IMG/VR virus record: IMGVR_UViG_3300036771_000095
Coordinates: 1 to 24,965 of that record
Length of the DNA stretch: 24,965 bases
Origin: a virus
Reading direction: 5' to 3' (one strand)
Shown here: positions 12,041-18,397 of the stretch, piece by piece
How the letters are laid out: each line of letters opens with the position of its first letter
How positions within the stretch are numbered: position 1 is the first letter of the stretch
Translations under genes and position numbers: made by a program
Notes under the pieces: model-generated
Told to the model about the DNA's origin: nothing
What the model saw: the letters and a program-made list of their open reading frames with translations, nothing else
Databases searched by the model: none

Positions 12041-12469
12041 GTGAAGCGTGTAGTGCTCAGCTTGATGCTGGTCGCTGGGATGATGGTGGTTCCGGTGACT
12101 GCTGCGTCGGCGTCACGTCGACACCGGGATGATCGGCACGGTGCTCGTTATCGGCACGACCGTTCTGATTATCAGGATGGCTACCGGTACGACCGTGACG
12201 ATTATCAGGGCCGTGACGAAGACGGCGGGTACAGCTATTCCAGAGGACGGGACCGGAACGGCAACGAAGGTGACTGTCAGTCGGGCGGGTGTGGGAACAG
12301 AAGCCGCCGCTGCGAGGGGAGCTCGGGGGATTGTCGGTCTTCCTTCTCGCCGGGGCCGTTCGATCACTCACCAGTGATCATCTGGTTCTGCCCTCAGCAG
12401 AATTCGTGCAACAACGGAGATGGATCTCAGCCGAGTGATCAGGGCGGCAAGCAGCCGCCTCCGAGGTAG
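12041..12469 (+). CDS. Exported Arg/Asp/Tyr-rich protein with six cysteines
   Basis: 142 aa from GTG 12041; ATG 11972 would add 23 residues before the signal peptide. VKRVVLSLMLVAGMMVVPV plus an ASA cleavage site form a Sec signal peptide. Residues 26-75 are charged, with imperfect repeats of the DYQ/YRYDRD type. Residues 79-123 hold C79, C84, C91, C98, C117 and C123, enough for three disulfides. The Pro-rich C-terminus is likely disordered. Small exported proteins are rare in phages; cell-surface or superinfection-exclusion roles are possible. No family recognised. Confidence 0.6.
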   Translation: MKRVVLSLMLVAGMMVVPVTAASASRRHRDDRHGARYRHDRSDYQDGYRYDRDDYQGRDEDGGYSYSRGRDRNGNEGDCQSGGCGNRSRRCEGSSGDCRSSFSPGPFDHSPVIIWFCPQQNSCNNGDGSQPSDQGGKQPPPR

Positions 12470-12477
12470 GAGGAACG

Positions 12478-12732
12478 ATGGCGACTGACCCTGGCGTGCG
12501 TACCGAGGCGGAGGGGATCCTCGGGAACTTGTTCCACAGCATCGGGCAGCACGCTCAGGGTCAGTCCCCGGGTGTTGCCGGGGGTTTGTTGGGGCAGTTC
12601 CAGGAGTTCGTGGAGATGCCGATGGAACTGGCCCAGGTGTTCCTGGACATGGGCGTTCAGTTGACCGAGCTCGTGCTCCGGTCGCTGGAGGAGGGCGGGA
12701 TCATTCTGACGAAAGGGCTCACACCGCTCTAA
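12478..12732 (+). CDS. Small helical hypothetical protein
   Basis: 84 aa; AGGAGGAACG directly precedes the ATG. Gly-rich helical start (EGILGNLFHSIGQHAQG) and an amphipathic second half (FVEMPMELAQVFLDMGVQLT). Last gene of the long run that begins at the endolysin; 12733-12831 then carries a new promoter and no gene. Function unknown. Confidence 0.6.
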   Translation: MATDPGVRTEAEGILGNLFHSIGQHAQGQSPGVAGGLLGQFQEFVEMPMELAQVFLDMGVQLTELVLRSLEEGGIILTKGLTPL

Positions 12733-12759
12733 TCGACCGAGTCTTTCTTCGATCAGTAC

Positions 12760-12787
12760 TTGCAATCCCACGACGAGGGCGTACACT
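12760..12787 (+). promoter_or_regulatory. Promoter TTGCAA / TACACT for the downstream module
   Basis: TTGCAA (12760-12765) and TACACT (12782-12787), 16-bp spacer: the same spacing and -10 as the promoter at 582-609, including a CGAGGGC block before the -10. Start expected near 12794, giving a leader of about 38 nt that contains GGAGGG before ATG 12832. Confidence 0.55.
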
Positions 12788-12831
12788 GGGGCTCAATCGT
12801 TCCCCCGTACTATTGTTCCCCTCGGAGGGTC

Positions 12832-13158
12832 ATGAGTCTCGAACCGCACGACAACGACTTTGGAGATCTCCACCAGCGGATGGAGAAGCTCGAAGACGCC
12901 GCCCGTCAGATCGGGCTCTACCTCGAACAAGGTGGAGTCGCCGTCGGAGAGGACGGCCAGCAGGCCATTATCGCCAGCTTCAGCATCAATAAGGTGGCCT
13001 TCAGCGAGCGGGTTCAGAACCCCGAGAAGCACTCCATCGACAGCGAGTTCAAGAACATCGCCACCAGCGCGGCGAAGGACGACTTCCTCGACGCCCGCCA
13101 GAAGATCGCCGAAGCGTTGGAACGCGGCGAGGACCCGTTCTTGGAGGACGAGGAGTGA
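12832..13158 (+). CDS. Hypothetical protein, first gene of a new transcript
   Basis: 108 aa; GGAGGG 2-3 nt before the ATG. Helical N-terminus (MEKLEDAARQIGLYLEQGG), a beta segment (AIIASFSINKVAFSERV) and an acidic C-terminal helix ending in EDPFLEDEE. Soluble. Overlaps the next gene by 4 bp. No domain recognised. Confidence 0.65.
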   Translation: MSLEPHDNDFGDLHQRMEKLEDAARQIGLYLEQGGVAVGEDGQQAIIASFSINKVAFSERVQNPEKHSIDSEFKNIATSAAKDDFLDARQKIAEALERGEDPFLEDEE

Positions 13159-13421
13159 AGGTCTACGAGGTTGCCAAAGGAAGCGGGGTCACGCAGCTGT
13201 ACAAGTGTGGGCACTGCGACGGGAAGATCAAGCCCGGCGAGTGGGTTCTCGACTGGCTGAAACTCGACCGTGAGAGCCTGTTCACGAAGCAGCGGGTGGT
13301 CACTCACATCGAGTGTGTTCGCAAGCTGATCGCTGAAGCAGGAGTTCCCGAGGAGTCGGAACGGGCGTTCCGAAGGCTGCGGGAGAAGATGGTCGTCACT
13401 GGCAAAGTGTTTCCGTCGTGA
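13155..13421 (+). CDS. Small zinc-finger protein (CxxC...HxxC)
   Basis: 88 aa from GTG in a GTGA overlap. C18-x2-C21 (YKCGHCDGKIKPGEWVLDW) and H51-x2-C54 (VVTHIECVRKL) form one zinc site of a treble-clef-like type; 'KPGE.VLDWLKLDRE' is conserved in similar phage proteins. The C-terminal helix is basic. Function unknown; nucleic-acid binding likely. Confidence 0.7.
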   Translation: MKVYEVAKGSGVTQLYKCGHCDGKIKPGEWVLDWLKLDRESLFTKQRVVTHIECVRKLIAEAGVPEESERAFRRLREKMVVTGKVFPS

Positions 13422-13624
13422 CTTCGGCGCAGCAGGAGCTCGTGGATGCAGTGAAGACGTTCTGGGCGGAGAACGGGTTCGCTCCGACGGTGCGGGATCT
13501 ATGTCAGGCAACTGGGCGCACTTCGACTTCCACAATCCATGCGCATCTGCAGCGGCTTCGGCGGGCGGGCGTGGTGGATTGGGCGGAGGGTCGGCAACGG
13601 ACGTTGCGGGTGTGCGGTGACTGA
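13418..13624 (+). CDS. LexA-like winged-helix DNA-binding protein without peptidase
   Basis: 68 aa, GTG start in an overlap. The whole protein matches the LexA N-terminal DNA-binding domain: QQELVDAVKTFWAENGFAPT, then VRDLCQATGRTSTSTIHAHLQ with recognition helix STIHAHLQRLRRAG, then the RTLRV wing. The LexA autoproteolytic domain (Ala-Gly cleavage, Ser/Lys dyad) is absent. It may occupy LexA-type operators, or a phage operator, without SOS-triggered cleavage. Confidence 0.8.
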   Translation: MTSAQQELVDAVKTFWAENGFAPTVRDLCQATGRTSTSTIHAHLQRLRRAGVVDWAEGRQRTLRVCGD

Positions 13625-13844
13625 ACGACTTTCCGCCGACTTAGTGCGGCCCTACGTCTACGGCTGGGGACGCACGAAGCACCTTGGCGGCGGTAACCCG
13701 CCGTCGTGGCACGGGGCGGCATACCCAGGAATCTGGGCGTTGTGTGGAGCGTCAGGAGGCAATCCGCTCGAACGTCCGCACCTGCCCGTCTGCCAGCACT
13801 GTCTCAGGATCTCAGCACGTATCGACGGCGAGGTGAGCGAGTGA
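13617..13844 (+). CDS. Small Cys/His phage protein
   Basis: 75 aa from GTG 13617 (8-bp overlap). YVYGWGRTKHLGGGNPPSWH is followed by ALCGASGG and VCQHCLRI, giving a likely zinc site with the Cys and nearby His residues. Similar 'H......ALCG....' small proteins are common among actinophages and hypothetical there as well. Function unknown. Confidence 0.6.
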   Translation: MTERLSADLVRPYVYGWGRTKHLGGGNPPSWHGAAYPGIWALCGASGGNPLERPHLPVCQHCLRISARIDGEVSE

Positions 13845-13948
13845 AGCGGCTGATCATCGCTCTTGCTCTGATTTTTCTCCCAGCGTCTCTTCCGCCGCCG
13901 TCTTGCTTGGTGCCAGTTCCCTTCCACTGCGATCCGCCGCCGCGATGA
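13841..13948 (+). CDS. 35 aa exported peptide
   Basis: GTG start in a GTGA overlap; the stop overlaps the glycosyltransferase start. VKRLIIALALIFLPASL is a signal-peptide-like or membrane-anchor segment; the remainder is Pro-rich with two Cys (PSCLVPVPFHCDPPPR). Possibly a tiny secreted or membrane peptide. Low information content. Confidence 0.4.
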   Translation: MKRLIIALALIFLPASLPPPSCLVPVPFHCDPPPR

Positions 13949-14640
13949 TTGACCTGCTCGTTGGGTGCCCCGTGAGTCAACGGGCATGGATCCTCCCTCG
14001 CTGGCACGACCATGTCGCCGTGGCAGCTGACATCGCCGGAGTCGCATTCAGCTATGCCTTCGTGATCGACCCGCTCGACGTCTTCAGTGTCAGCGTCATC
14101 GAAGCGTTCCCCGTCGATTCAATCCTCGACTTCGTACAAGACGGCAGATCACTCGATGAACGGTCATGGAACCACGACAGGTACTTCCACATGGCGTTTC
14201 TCCGTAACCGCCTTCTGCGGACCGTCAGCCTGTTCGACCCGCCGTTCTTCTTGTCGCTCGACTCTGACATCCTTCTGCACCCCGACGCGATCAAAAACAT
14301 GCTCGAAACAACAAGTACGTACGACGTGGTTGGTGGGAAGACCTTCATGACACCCGGCGGCACAGCCTGTCCAAGCTGGGGGTTCCACACTTACAACGAC
14401 GGGTTGAGACGCAGCGATGCCGACGGCGTGTTCCCTGTCGAAGTCGTGATGGCGGTGAAACTGCTGACCCCGAAAGCGTACGAGATTCCCTACGAGTTCC
14501 ACAGCCACGGCGAAGATCTTGGGTTCTCGATCAACTGCCGAAAGGCAGGGCTGTCGCTGGGAGTGGACGCCCGCGTGACCAACAAGCACGTGATGCGCCA
14601 AGAGGATTTGGAGAAGATCGATGAACGCTGCGGCTTCTAA
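13945..14640 (+). CDS. GT-A fold glycosyltransferase
   Basis: 231 aa. FFLSLDSDILLHPDAI carries the DxD motif (D106, D108) that binds the metal and nucleotide-sugar, and FHSHGEDLGFSINC (E190, D191) is the usual acceptor/catalytic acidic motif near the end of GT-A domains. The N-terminus (MIDLLVGCPVSQRAWILPRW) differs from the common GT2 start, so it is closer to the short GT-A phage enzymes with an ED-x-FS motif. No membrane segment. It probably transfers a sugar to a virion or host-surface acceptor; substrate unknown. Overlaps the next glycosyltransferase. Confidence 0.8.
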   Translation: MIDLLVGCPVSQRAWILPRWHDHVAVAADIAGVAFSYAFVIDPLDVFSVSVIEAFPVDSILDFVQDGRSLDERSWNHDRYFHMAFLRNRLLRTVSLFDPPFFLSLDSDILLHPDAIKNMLETTSTYDVVGGKTFMTPGGTACPSWGFHTYNDGLRRSDADGVFPVEVVMAVKLLTPKAYEIPYEFHSHGEDLGFSINCRKAGLSLGVDARVTNKHVMRQEDLEKIDERCGF

Positions 14641-15430
14641 GTACAAGCCTGGGCTCGATCTCGTGATCGTGAACTACCAGACGGCAATGGACCTCCGCGA
14701 CTGCCTCGCGTCGCTCGTTGAGGTCGCTCCGACCGTGGACTACGACCTTACGCTCGTCAACGTCTCGCCACTCCCAGCCGACAAGCTGGTCCTGAAGGAC
14801 TGGGAACGCAAAGCGAAGATCACGACCTACCTGGAGTACTCCAAGAACGTTGGTTACGCCAGGGCCGTCAACGCCGGGTTGCGCGACGGGCAGCGAGAAG
14901 TGTGCGTGGCGCTCAACGCTGACATCTTGTTCCTGCCTGACGCGTTGGAGCTCTGCCACCAGGCCCTGATGGCGCATGACGACTGGGGGGTGCTGGGGCC
15001 ACGACAGATTGACGATCGGGGCCGGTTCACTCACGCCGGGATCTTCGGAACGAACACTAGACCGCGGCATCGCGGCTGGCATGAAGCGAACCAGGGTCAG
15101 CATCAGGACGTGCAGGATGCGGTGACGGTCGCCGGATCGGCCTACTTCGTGAAACGGTCATTGTGGGAAGAGCTCACGGCGTGTCCGGTCTACCAGGACT
15201 TCTGTGGATCCGAGGGGGCCTTTCTCCCGACGAACCACTACTACGAGGAGACGTGGTGCAGTTACCACGCCGCCAGCCACGGGGCGCGGGTCATGTACTA
15301 CGGGGAGGCCACGCTGGTGCATCGCTGGCACCGGGCCTCTCCGGTGGGCGGAGCGGCGGATCAGCAGATGTCGGCGTCCAGAACCCTATTCAGGGCAGCG
15401 TGTGACGCTCACGGCATCCCCAGGGACTAG
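14621..15430 (+). CDS. Rhamnosyltransferase-like family 2 glycosyltransferase
   Basis: 269 aa. VIVNYQT (15-21) is the GT2 first strand, NVGYARAVNAGL (76-87) the conserved nucleotide-region motif, and LNADILF (98-104) the DxD-equivalent. GSAYFVKRSLWEE and YYEETWCSYHA match the acceptor region of rhamnosyl-type GT2 enzymes (the latter in place of 'edvDlclR'). ATG 14621 follows a GGAG site and overlaps the first glycosyltransferase by 20 bp. The last four bases CTAG hold the stop codons of this gene and the convergent methyltransferase. Donor sugar not provable from sequence. Confidence 0.85.
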   Translation: MNAAASKYKPGLDLVIVNYQTAMDLRDCLASLVEVAPTVDYDLTLVNVSPLPADKLVLKDWERKAKITTYLEYSKNVGYARAVNAGLRDGQREVCVALNADILFLPDALELCHQALMAHDDWGVLGPRQIDDRGRFTHAGIFGTNTRPRHRGWHEANQGQHQDVQDAVTVAGSAYFVKRSLWEELTACPVYQDFCGSEGAFLPTNHYYEETWCSYHAASHGARVMYYGEATLVHRWHRASPVGGAADQQMSASRTLFRAACDAHGIPRD

Positions 15431-16071
15431 CGAGCCACCACGAACACGCCGTCGTGGTTGGAGAAGAGCCAATAGCGACGAAGATCAGCGACGAGGCCGG
15501 GTCGGTTATGCAAACCGGCTTCCTTCAGTCGTTCCGTCCACCACAGACGAGACTTGATCGTGACGTGGGTCGGGTCACTGTCCCACCCCGGCTGGTTCTC
15601 GGTGCAGATCGTCAGGACAGCGTGACCGCCTGGCATGAGAGAGTTACGGATGCACGCCAGGGCAGTGGCGATGCGGTCTGTGGCGATGTGCTCCAACGTC
15701 TCGAAGCAGACCACTATGCTGAATGCCTCCCGGCCGTAGAAGGTGTCGTCGCCAGAAGTGAGGTCATACCATTGCAGTTGGTCTCTCACGTCGTCCGGGG
15801 CGTGAGCTAAGGCAAAATGGCTGGCGTCGACCCCGAATGTTTCGACACCGCGGCGTTGCATGTGGCGGACGAAGAAGCCGAAGGCGCAGCCGATGTCGAG
15901 GCATCGATGTGACGACGACCGGTCCTGATTGGCGCTGCGGTCCGGAACGAGTGTTTCCCAAACGGCGTGGCTGAGATCCTGCCACATCAAGGAATCCTGA
16001 TATCCGGCGCCGCCGTCGAGCGTGTCCCAGTATTCCTGGCCGTACGTCAGGTCGTCAGTCCGGAACTCCAT
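15427..16071 (-). CDS. Class I SAM-dependent methyltransferase
   Basis: 214 aa from ATG 16071, which overlaps the CmcI-like stop. CLDIGCAFGFFVRHM (58-71) is the SAM-binding glycine motif, GVDAS follows as the acidic end of strand 2, then FETLEHI (123-129) and SLMPGGHAVLTICTEN, the motif of O-methyltransferases acting on sugars or small molecules. The C-terminus (TVKS/WWTERLKEAG region) is family-like. Last gene of a three-gene minus operon. Acts probably on a glycan with the other two enzymes. Confidence 0.85.
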   Translation of the reverse strand: MEFRTDDLTYGQEYWDTLDGGAGYQDSLMWQDLSHAVWETLVPDRSANQDRSSSHRCLDIGCAFGFFVRHMQRRGVETFGVDASHFALAHAPDDVRDQLQWYDLTSGDDTFYGREAFSIVVCFETLEHIATDRIATALACIRNSLMPGGHAVLTICTENQPGWDSDPTHVTIKSRLWWTERLKEAGLHNRPGLVADLRRYWLFSNHDGVFVVAR

Positions 16072-16700
16072 CACGTGTGCTTCCGGAGGAACCCGCCGGG
16101 GTTGAACGTCATGAAGAACTTTTCGCATCCGAGGTCGATCTCGTACTCGGGATGCCTCGTCAGGAACTCCTCGATGGCTTCTCCGGGGCCGGGGCCGTGC
16201 TCGATGGCGATCGGATGCCCGTTGACGTTGGAGTCCTCCACGATCAGGTAGCTGTCTGCTGTGACAAGCGGAGCGTAGAGTTCGAGCTCTTGCGCGACGT
16301 GGGCTTGGCGATGGTCCGAATCCAAGATCACCATGACCGTGCCAGCTGCTTGAGAACGAAGCCGGTCTACGATCCCGGGATCGGTGGAGCTCCCATGGAT
16401 GTACTCGATCCGCGGATGGACGGGACGGTCAGGGAAGAATGGTGTCCCGGCGACATCGATGGTGACGACACGACCAGACCCGAGTAGATCGAACAGGCAG
16501 GCGAAGTAGTGGGCGCTACCCCCGAAGGCTGTCCCGGTTTCGATGAGCAGATCGGGGCGGATCTGATGGATGAGCTCTTGGTAGACCCACAGATCGAGCG
16601 GGCATTTCAGGATTTTCGTTCCGAGCCAGTAGGTCTGCTCCCAGGTCTGCTGGAAGCTGTTGTAGTAGAGCCGGTGGAAGTCATCGACGGTCGGGTTCAT
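16071..16700 (-). CDS. CmcI-like (cephalosporin hydroxylase/rhamnosyl O-methyltransferase family) methyltransferase
   Basis: 209 aa, full length for the family. DLWVYQELIHQIRPDLLIET leads into GTAFGGSAHYFACLFD (SAM pocket), HPRIEYIHGSS, VMVILDSDHRQAHVAQELEL (D127, D129, H130 as metal-site residues), YLIVEDSNVNGHP (E155, D156) and GPGPGEAIEEFL, the hallmark series of CmcI/rhamnosyl O-methyltransferases. Members methylate sugar hydroxyls, for instance in mycobacterial glycopeptidolipids. Overlaps both operon neighbours by 1-4 bp. Confidence 0.9.
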   Translation of the reverse strand: MNPTVDDFHRLYYNSFQQTWEQTYWLGTKILKCPLDLWVYQELIHQIRPDLLIETGTAFGGSAHYFACLFDLLGSGRVVTIDVAGTPFFPDRPVHPRIEYIHGSSTDPGIVDRLRSQAAGTVMVILDSDHRQAHVAQELELYAPLVTADSYLIVEDSNVNGHPIAIEHGPGPGEAIEEFLTRHPEYEIDLGCEKFFMTFNPGGFLRKHT

Positions 16701-17191
16701 CGTTCCCCTTCTACGCGCAGGTAGCCAACTTCCCAGCCGCGACCGATGTTCACGATTCGTAGTCCGAGGTTCTCGAAGTCTTCGGTCAGCATTCGTGGGG
16801 TCAACCCGACCATGTGAAAGTCGTACTTGTTGGCTTGACCTCCGAAGATGATCTGTTGGATGGCCCGGTCCATCTCCAACGTGTCGATTTCAAGCACTTG
16901 GCGGCAGGCAGCGAGGAAGTCCGGGGTTTCCACGATCAGTTTCCCGCCGGGACCGACAAGCCGTGCCCATTCTCGCAGGTAGAGCCTGTAGTCAGCCCAG
17001 GGGACGTGCTCGATCATCTCCTGGCTGTAGACCACTGCGGCACAGCCGTTGGGGAGGTTGATGTGGCGGGCGTCGCAGACGAGATCGACGGGGTGGTGGT
17101 GGCCTTCCTCGTCGGTGAGTGGGGTGGAGTCGGCGTCGATGTGGGTCCAGTCGGGACCGAGCCATCTGCGGGTTCCGATCACGAGCTTCAT
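16697..17191 (-). CDS. Methyltransferase-like protein with degenerate motif I
   Basis: 164 aa. MKLVIGTRRWLGPDWTHIDA occupies the place of the usual 'l.lGcG....gwi.vD' motif of methyltransferase type 11 proteins, but the GxG is replaced by GTR. VDLVCDARHINLP, VVYSQEMIEHVPWADYRLYL (EH at 61-62) and LVGPGGKLIVETPDF are intact. It may still bind SAM or serve as a non-catalytic subunit. First gene of the minus operon; no clear promoter or Shine-Dalgarno found. Divergent from the + gene at 17246. Confidence 0.75.
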   Translation of the reverse strand: MKLVIGTRRWLGPDWTHIDADSTPLTDEEGHHHPVDLVCDARHINLPNGCAAVVYSQEMIEHVPWADYRLYLREWARLVGPGGKLIVETPDFLAACRQVLEIDTLEMDRAIQQIIFGGQANKYDFHMVGLTPRMLTEDFENLGLRIVNIGRGWEVGYLRVEGER

Positions 17192-17233
17192 ACGGTCTAG
17201 TCGACACGGAGAGTGGTTGGTCGTAGAGGCGGG

Positions 17234-17239
17234 TACACG
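17234..17239 (+). promoter_or_regulatory. -10 TACACG for leaderless membrane peptide
   Basis: TACACG ends 7 nt before the A of ATG 17246. No matching -35. It fits the TACANT-like pattern at 604, 7215(-) and 12782. The remaining intergenic sequence 17192-17245 shows no other feature. Confidence 0.35.
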
Positions 17240-17245
17240 TCGCCC

Positions 17246-17347
17246 ATGATCGCTGACCAGATTGTGATCGGTGGAGATGTCGTCTCCATCCTCATCGTGA
17301 TCCTCCTCATCCTCTTGATCATTGCCTTGGCGAAACGGATCTTCTAG
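17246..17347 (+). CDS. 33 aa single-pass membrane peptide
   Basis: MIADQIVIGG, then one very hydrophobic helix (VVSILIVILLILLIIALA) and KRIF. Its TAG overlaps the GTG of the next gene by one base. Predicted leaderless start. Function unknown; tiny membrane proteins next to glycosyltransferases can act as anchors or flippase partners, but nothing here proves it. Confidence 0.5.
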   Translation: MIADQIVIGGDVVSILIVILLILLIIALAKRIF

Positions 17348-17568
17348 TGGCGTTCTCGATTCCGGACCCAGACGCGGATCTGTTGGTGAAGTTCCACTTC
17401 GTCATGATGTGCGTCTGGGTCCTACTTCTGATTCCTACGCTGATCTGGTGGAAGCAGTCGATCCTCTGGGTCGCGGCGATGAGTCTGTACGCGAATTTCG
17501 TGGGGCATTTCAGCGCGTGGGACGCGGCGATGGCGGCGCGGGCTGCGAGCACCAAAGGAGAGCCATGA
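17347..17568 (+). CDS. Two-helix membrane protein
   Basis: 73 aa from GTG 17347. DPDADLLVKFHF then helices at about 17-35 (FVMMCVWVLLLIPTLIWW) and 38-55 (SILWVAAMSLYANFVGHF), ending in FSAWDAAMAARAAS. Small proteins of this pattern occur in actinophages near structural genes. Function unknown. Confidence 0.65.
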   Translation: MAFSIPDPDADLLVKFHFVMMCVWVLLLIPTLIWWKQSILWVAAMSLYANFVGHFSAWDAAMAARAASTKGEP

Positions 17569-17600
17569 GTTGAGGCGAACGTCTGGTCGATGCCGTGACC

Positions 17601-18338
17601 ATGCGATTGTTCGCCCTCATGGTCACGAAGAACGAAGCCGACCGGTATCTCGGTCTGGCGCTCTCAGCGTTACGCCCCGTGGTGGACGAAGTCTTCGTCT
17701 TCGATGACATCTCCTCCGACACGACCGTTTCGATCGCGGAGGAGCATGGGTGCGTATGCACCAGTCGACATCCGACCGGACCGTCGTTTCTCGAACACGA
17801 AGGTCGGTTCCGGCAGATGGCGTGGGACGTGTTCGAAGCTGCGCTCGAACCCGAGATCGGCGACTGGATCCTCGCCATCGACGCCGACGAGATCGTCACG
17901 GCCATTGGGAATCCTCGCGAGCTCCTCCTGGAAGCAGCTGAAGCTTCAAACGGCCGTGGGGAGCTCGCCCGTCAGATCCCGATCCCGGAGGTGTTCGATG
18001 TCCGCGACGGTGTTCCGTTCGTGCGGCTCGATGGGTACTGGGGGAAGATCGTCGGGACCCGCTTCTTTGCTTACCAGCCGAACGGGAAGTTCTCCGAGAG
18101 GGCGATGGCGTCAGGCAGCGAGCCGCTCTACATCCGTCCCTACATCGGTCCAATCGTTGAAGGGTTCTGGCTTTTGCATCTCGGCTATGCGAGGAAAGCT
18201 GATCAGATCGCCAAGTCGCAGCGGTATACCGAACGGGTCGGTCATAGCGACGCTCACGTCGCGTCGATACTGAAGGAACCGCGGTTGGCGAAGTGGACCG
18301 GTCCATCAATTCCGAGATTGCATGACTACTTCTCGTAG
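17601..18338 (+). CDS. Glycosyltransferase family 2 protein
   Basis: 245 aa from ATG 17601; GTG 17595 is in frame. MRLFALMVTKNEADRYLGLA is the standard 'KNEa' GT2 start, FVFDDISSDTTVSIAEEHGC the nucleotide-binding strand and turn, WILAIDADEIVT (D94, D96) the DxD metal site, and EGFWLLHLGYA the C-terminal aromatic motif. It belongs to the short GT2 type that uses 'DaDE'. Probably the third sugar-transfer step of this block. The packaging promoter begins within its last codons. Confidence 0.88.
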   Translation: MRLFALMVTKNEADRYLGLALSALRPVVDEVFVFDDISSDTTVSIAEEHGCVCTSRHPTGPSFLEHEGRFRQMAWDVFEAALEPEIGDWILAIDADEIVTAIGNPRELLLEAAEASNGRGELARQIPIPEVFDVRDGVPFVRLDGYWGKIVGTRFFAYQPNGKFSERAMASGSEPLYIRPYIGPIVEGFWLLHLGYARKADQIAKSQRYTERVGHSDAHVASILKEPRLAKWTGPSIPRLHDYFS

Positions 18339-18350
18339 GTTCGCTACAGT
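18322..18350 (+). promoter_or_regulatory. Promoter of the packaging/head operon (ATGACT / TACAGT)
   Basis: TACAGT (18345-18350) with ATGACT 17 bp upstream (18322-18327; four of six matches to TTGACA). Transcription should start near 18357, which is the first base of the stem-loop described next. Confidence 0.45.
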
Positions 18351-18356
18351 CCAGAA

Positions 18357-18383
18357 TTGCCATTCCAAAACGTGGAATGGCAA
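18357..18383 (+). repeat. Perfect 11-bp inverted repeat at the start of the packaging transcript
   Basis: TTGCCATTCCA (18357-18367), loop AAACG, TGGAATGGCAA (18373-18383). No T-tract follows. It coincides with the predicted +1 and contains the ATG at 18377, leaving the GGAGGG plus GTG 18398 start free. Either a 5' RNA stem-loop or a dimer-binding operator. Confidence 0.7.
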
Positions 18384-18397
18384 ATTTCGGAGGGCGT

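Noticed and set aside
12129-12377. 82-codon + frame inside the secreted Cys-rich gene
   Set aside because: The 12041 frame has a signal peptide and coherent Cys pattern; the other frame is a by-product of its repeated codons.
12733-12755. ATCGA...TCGAT as a terminator after 12478-12732
   Set aside because: Only a 5-bp AT-containing stem, no T-tract; too weak to call.
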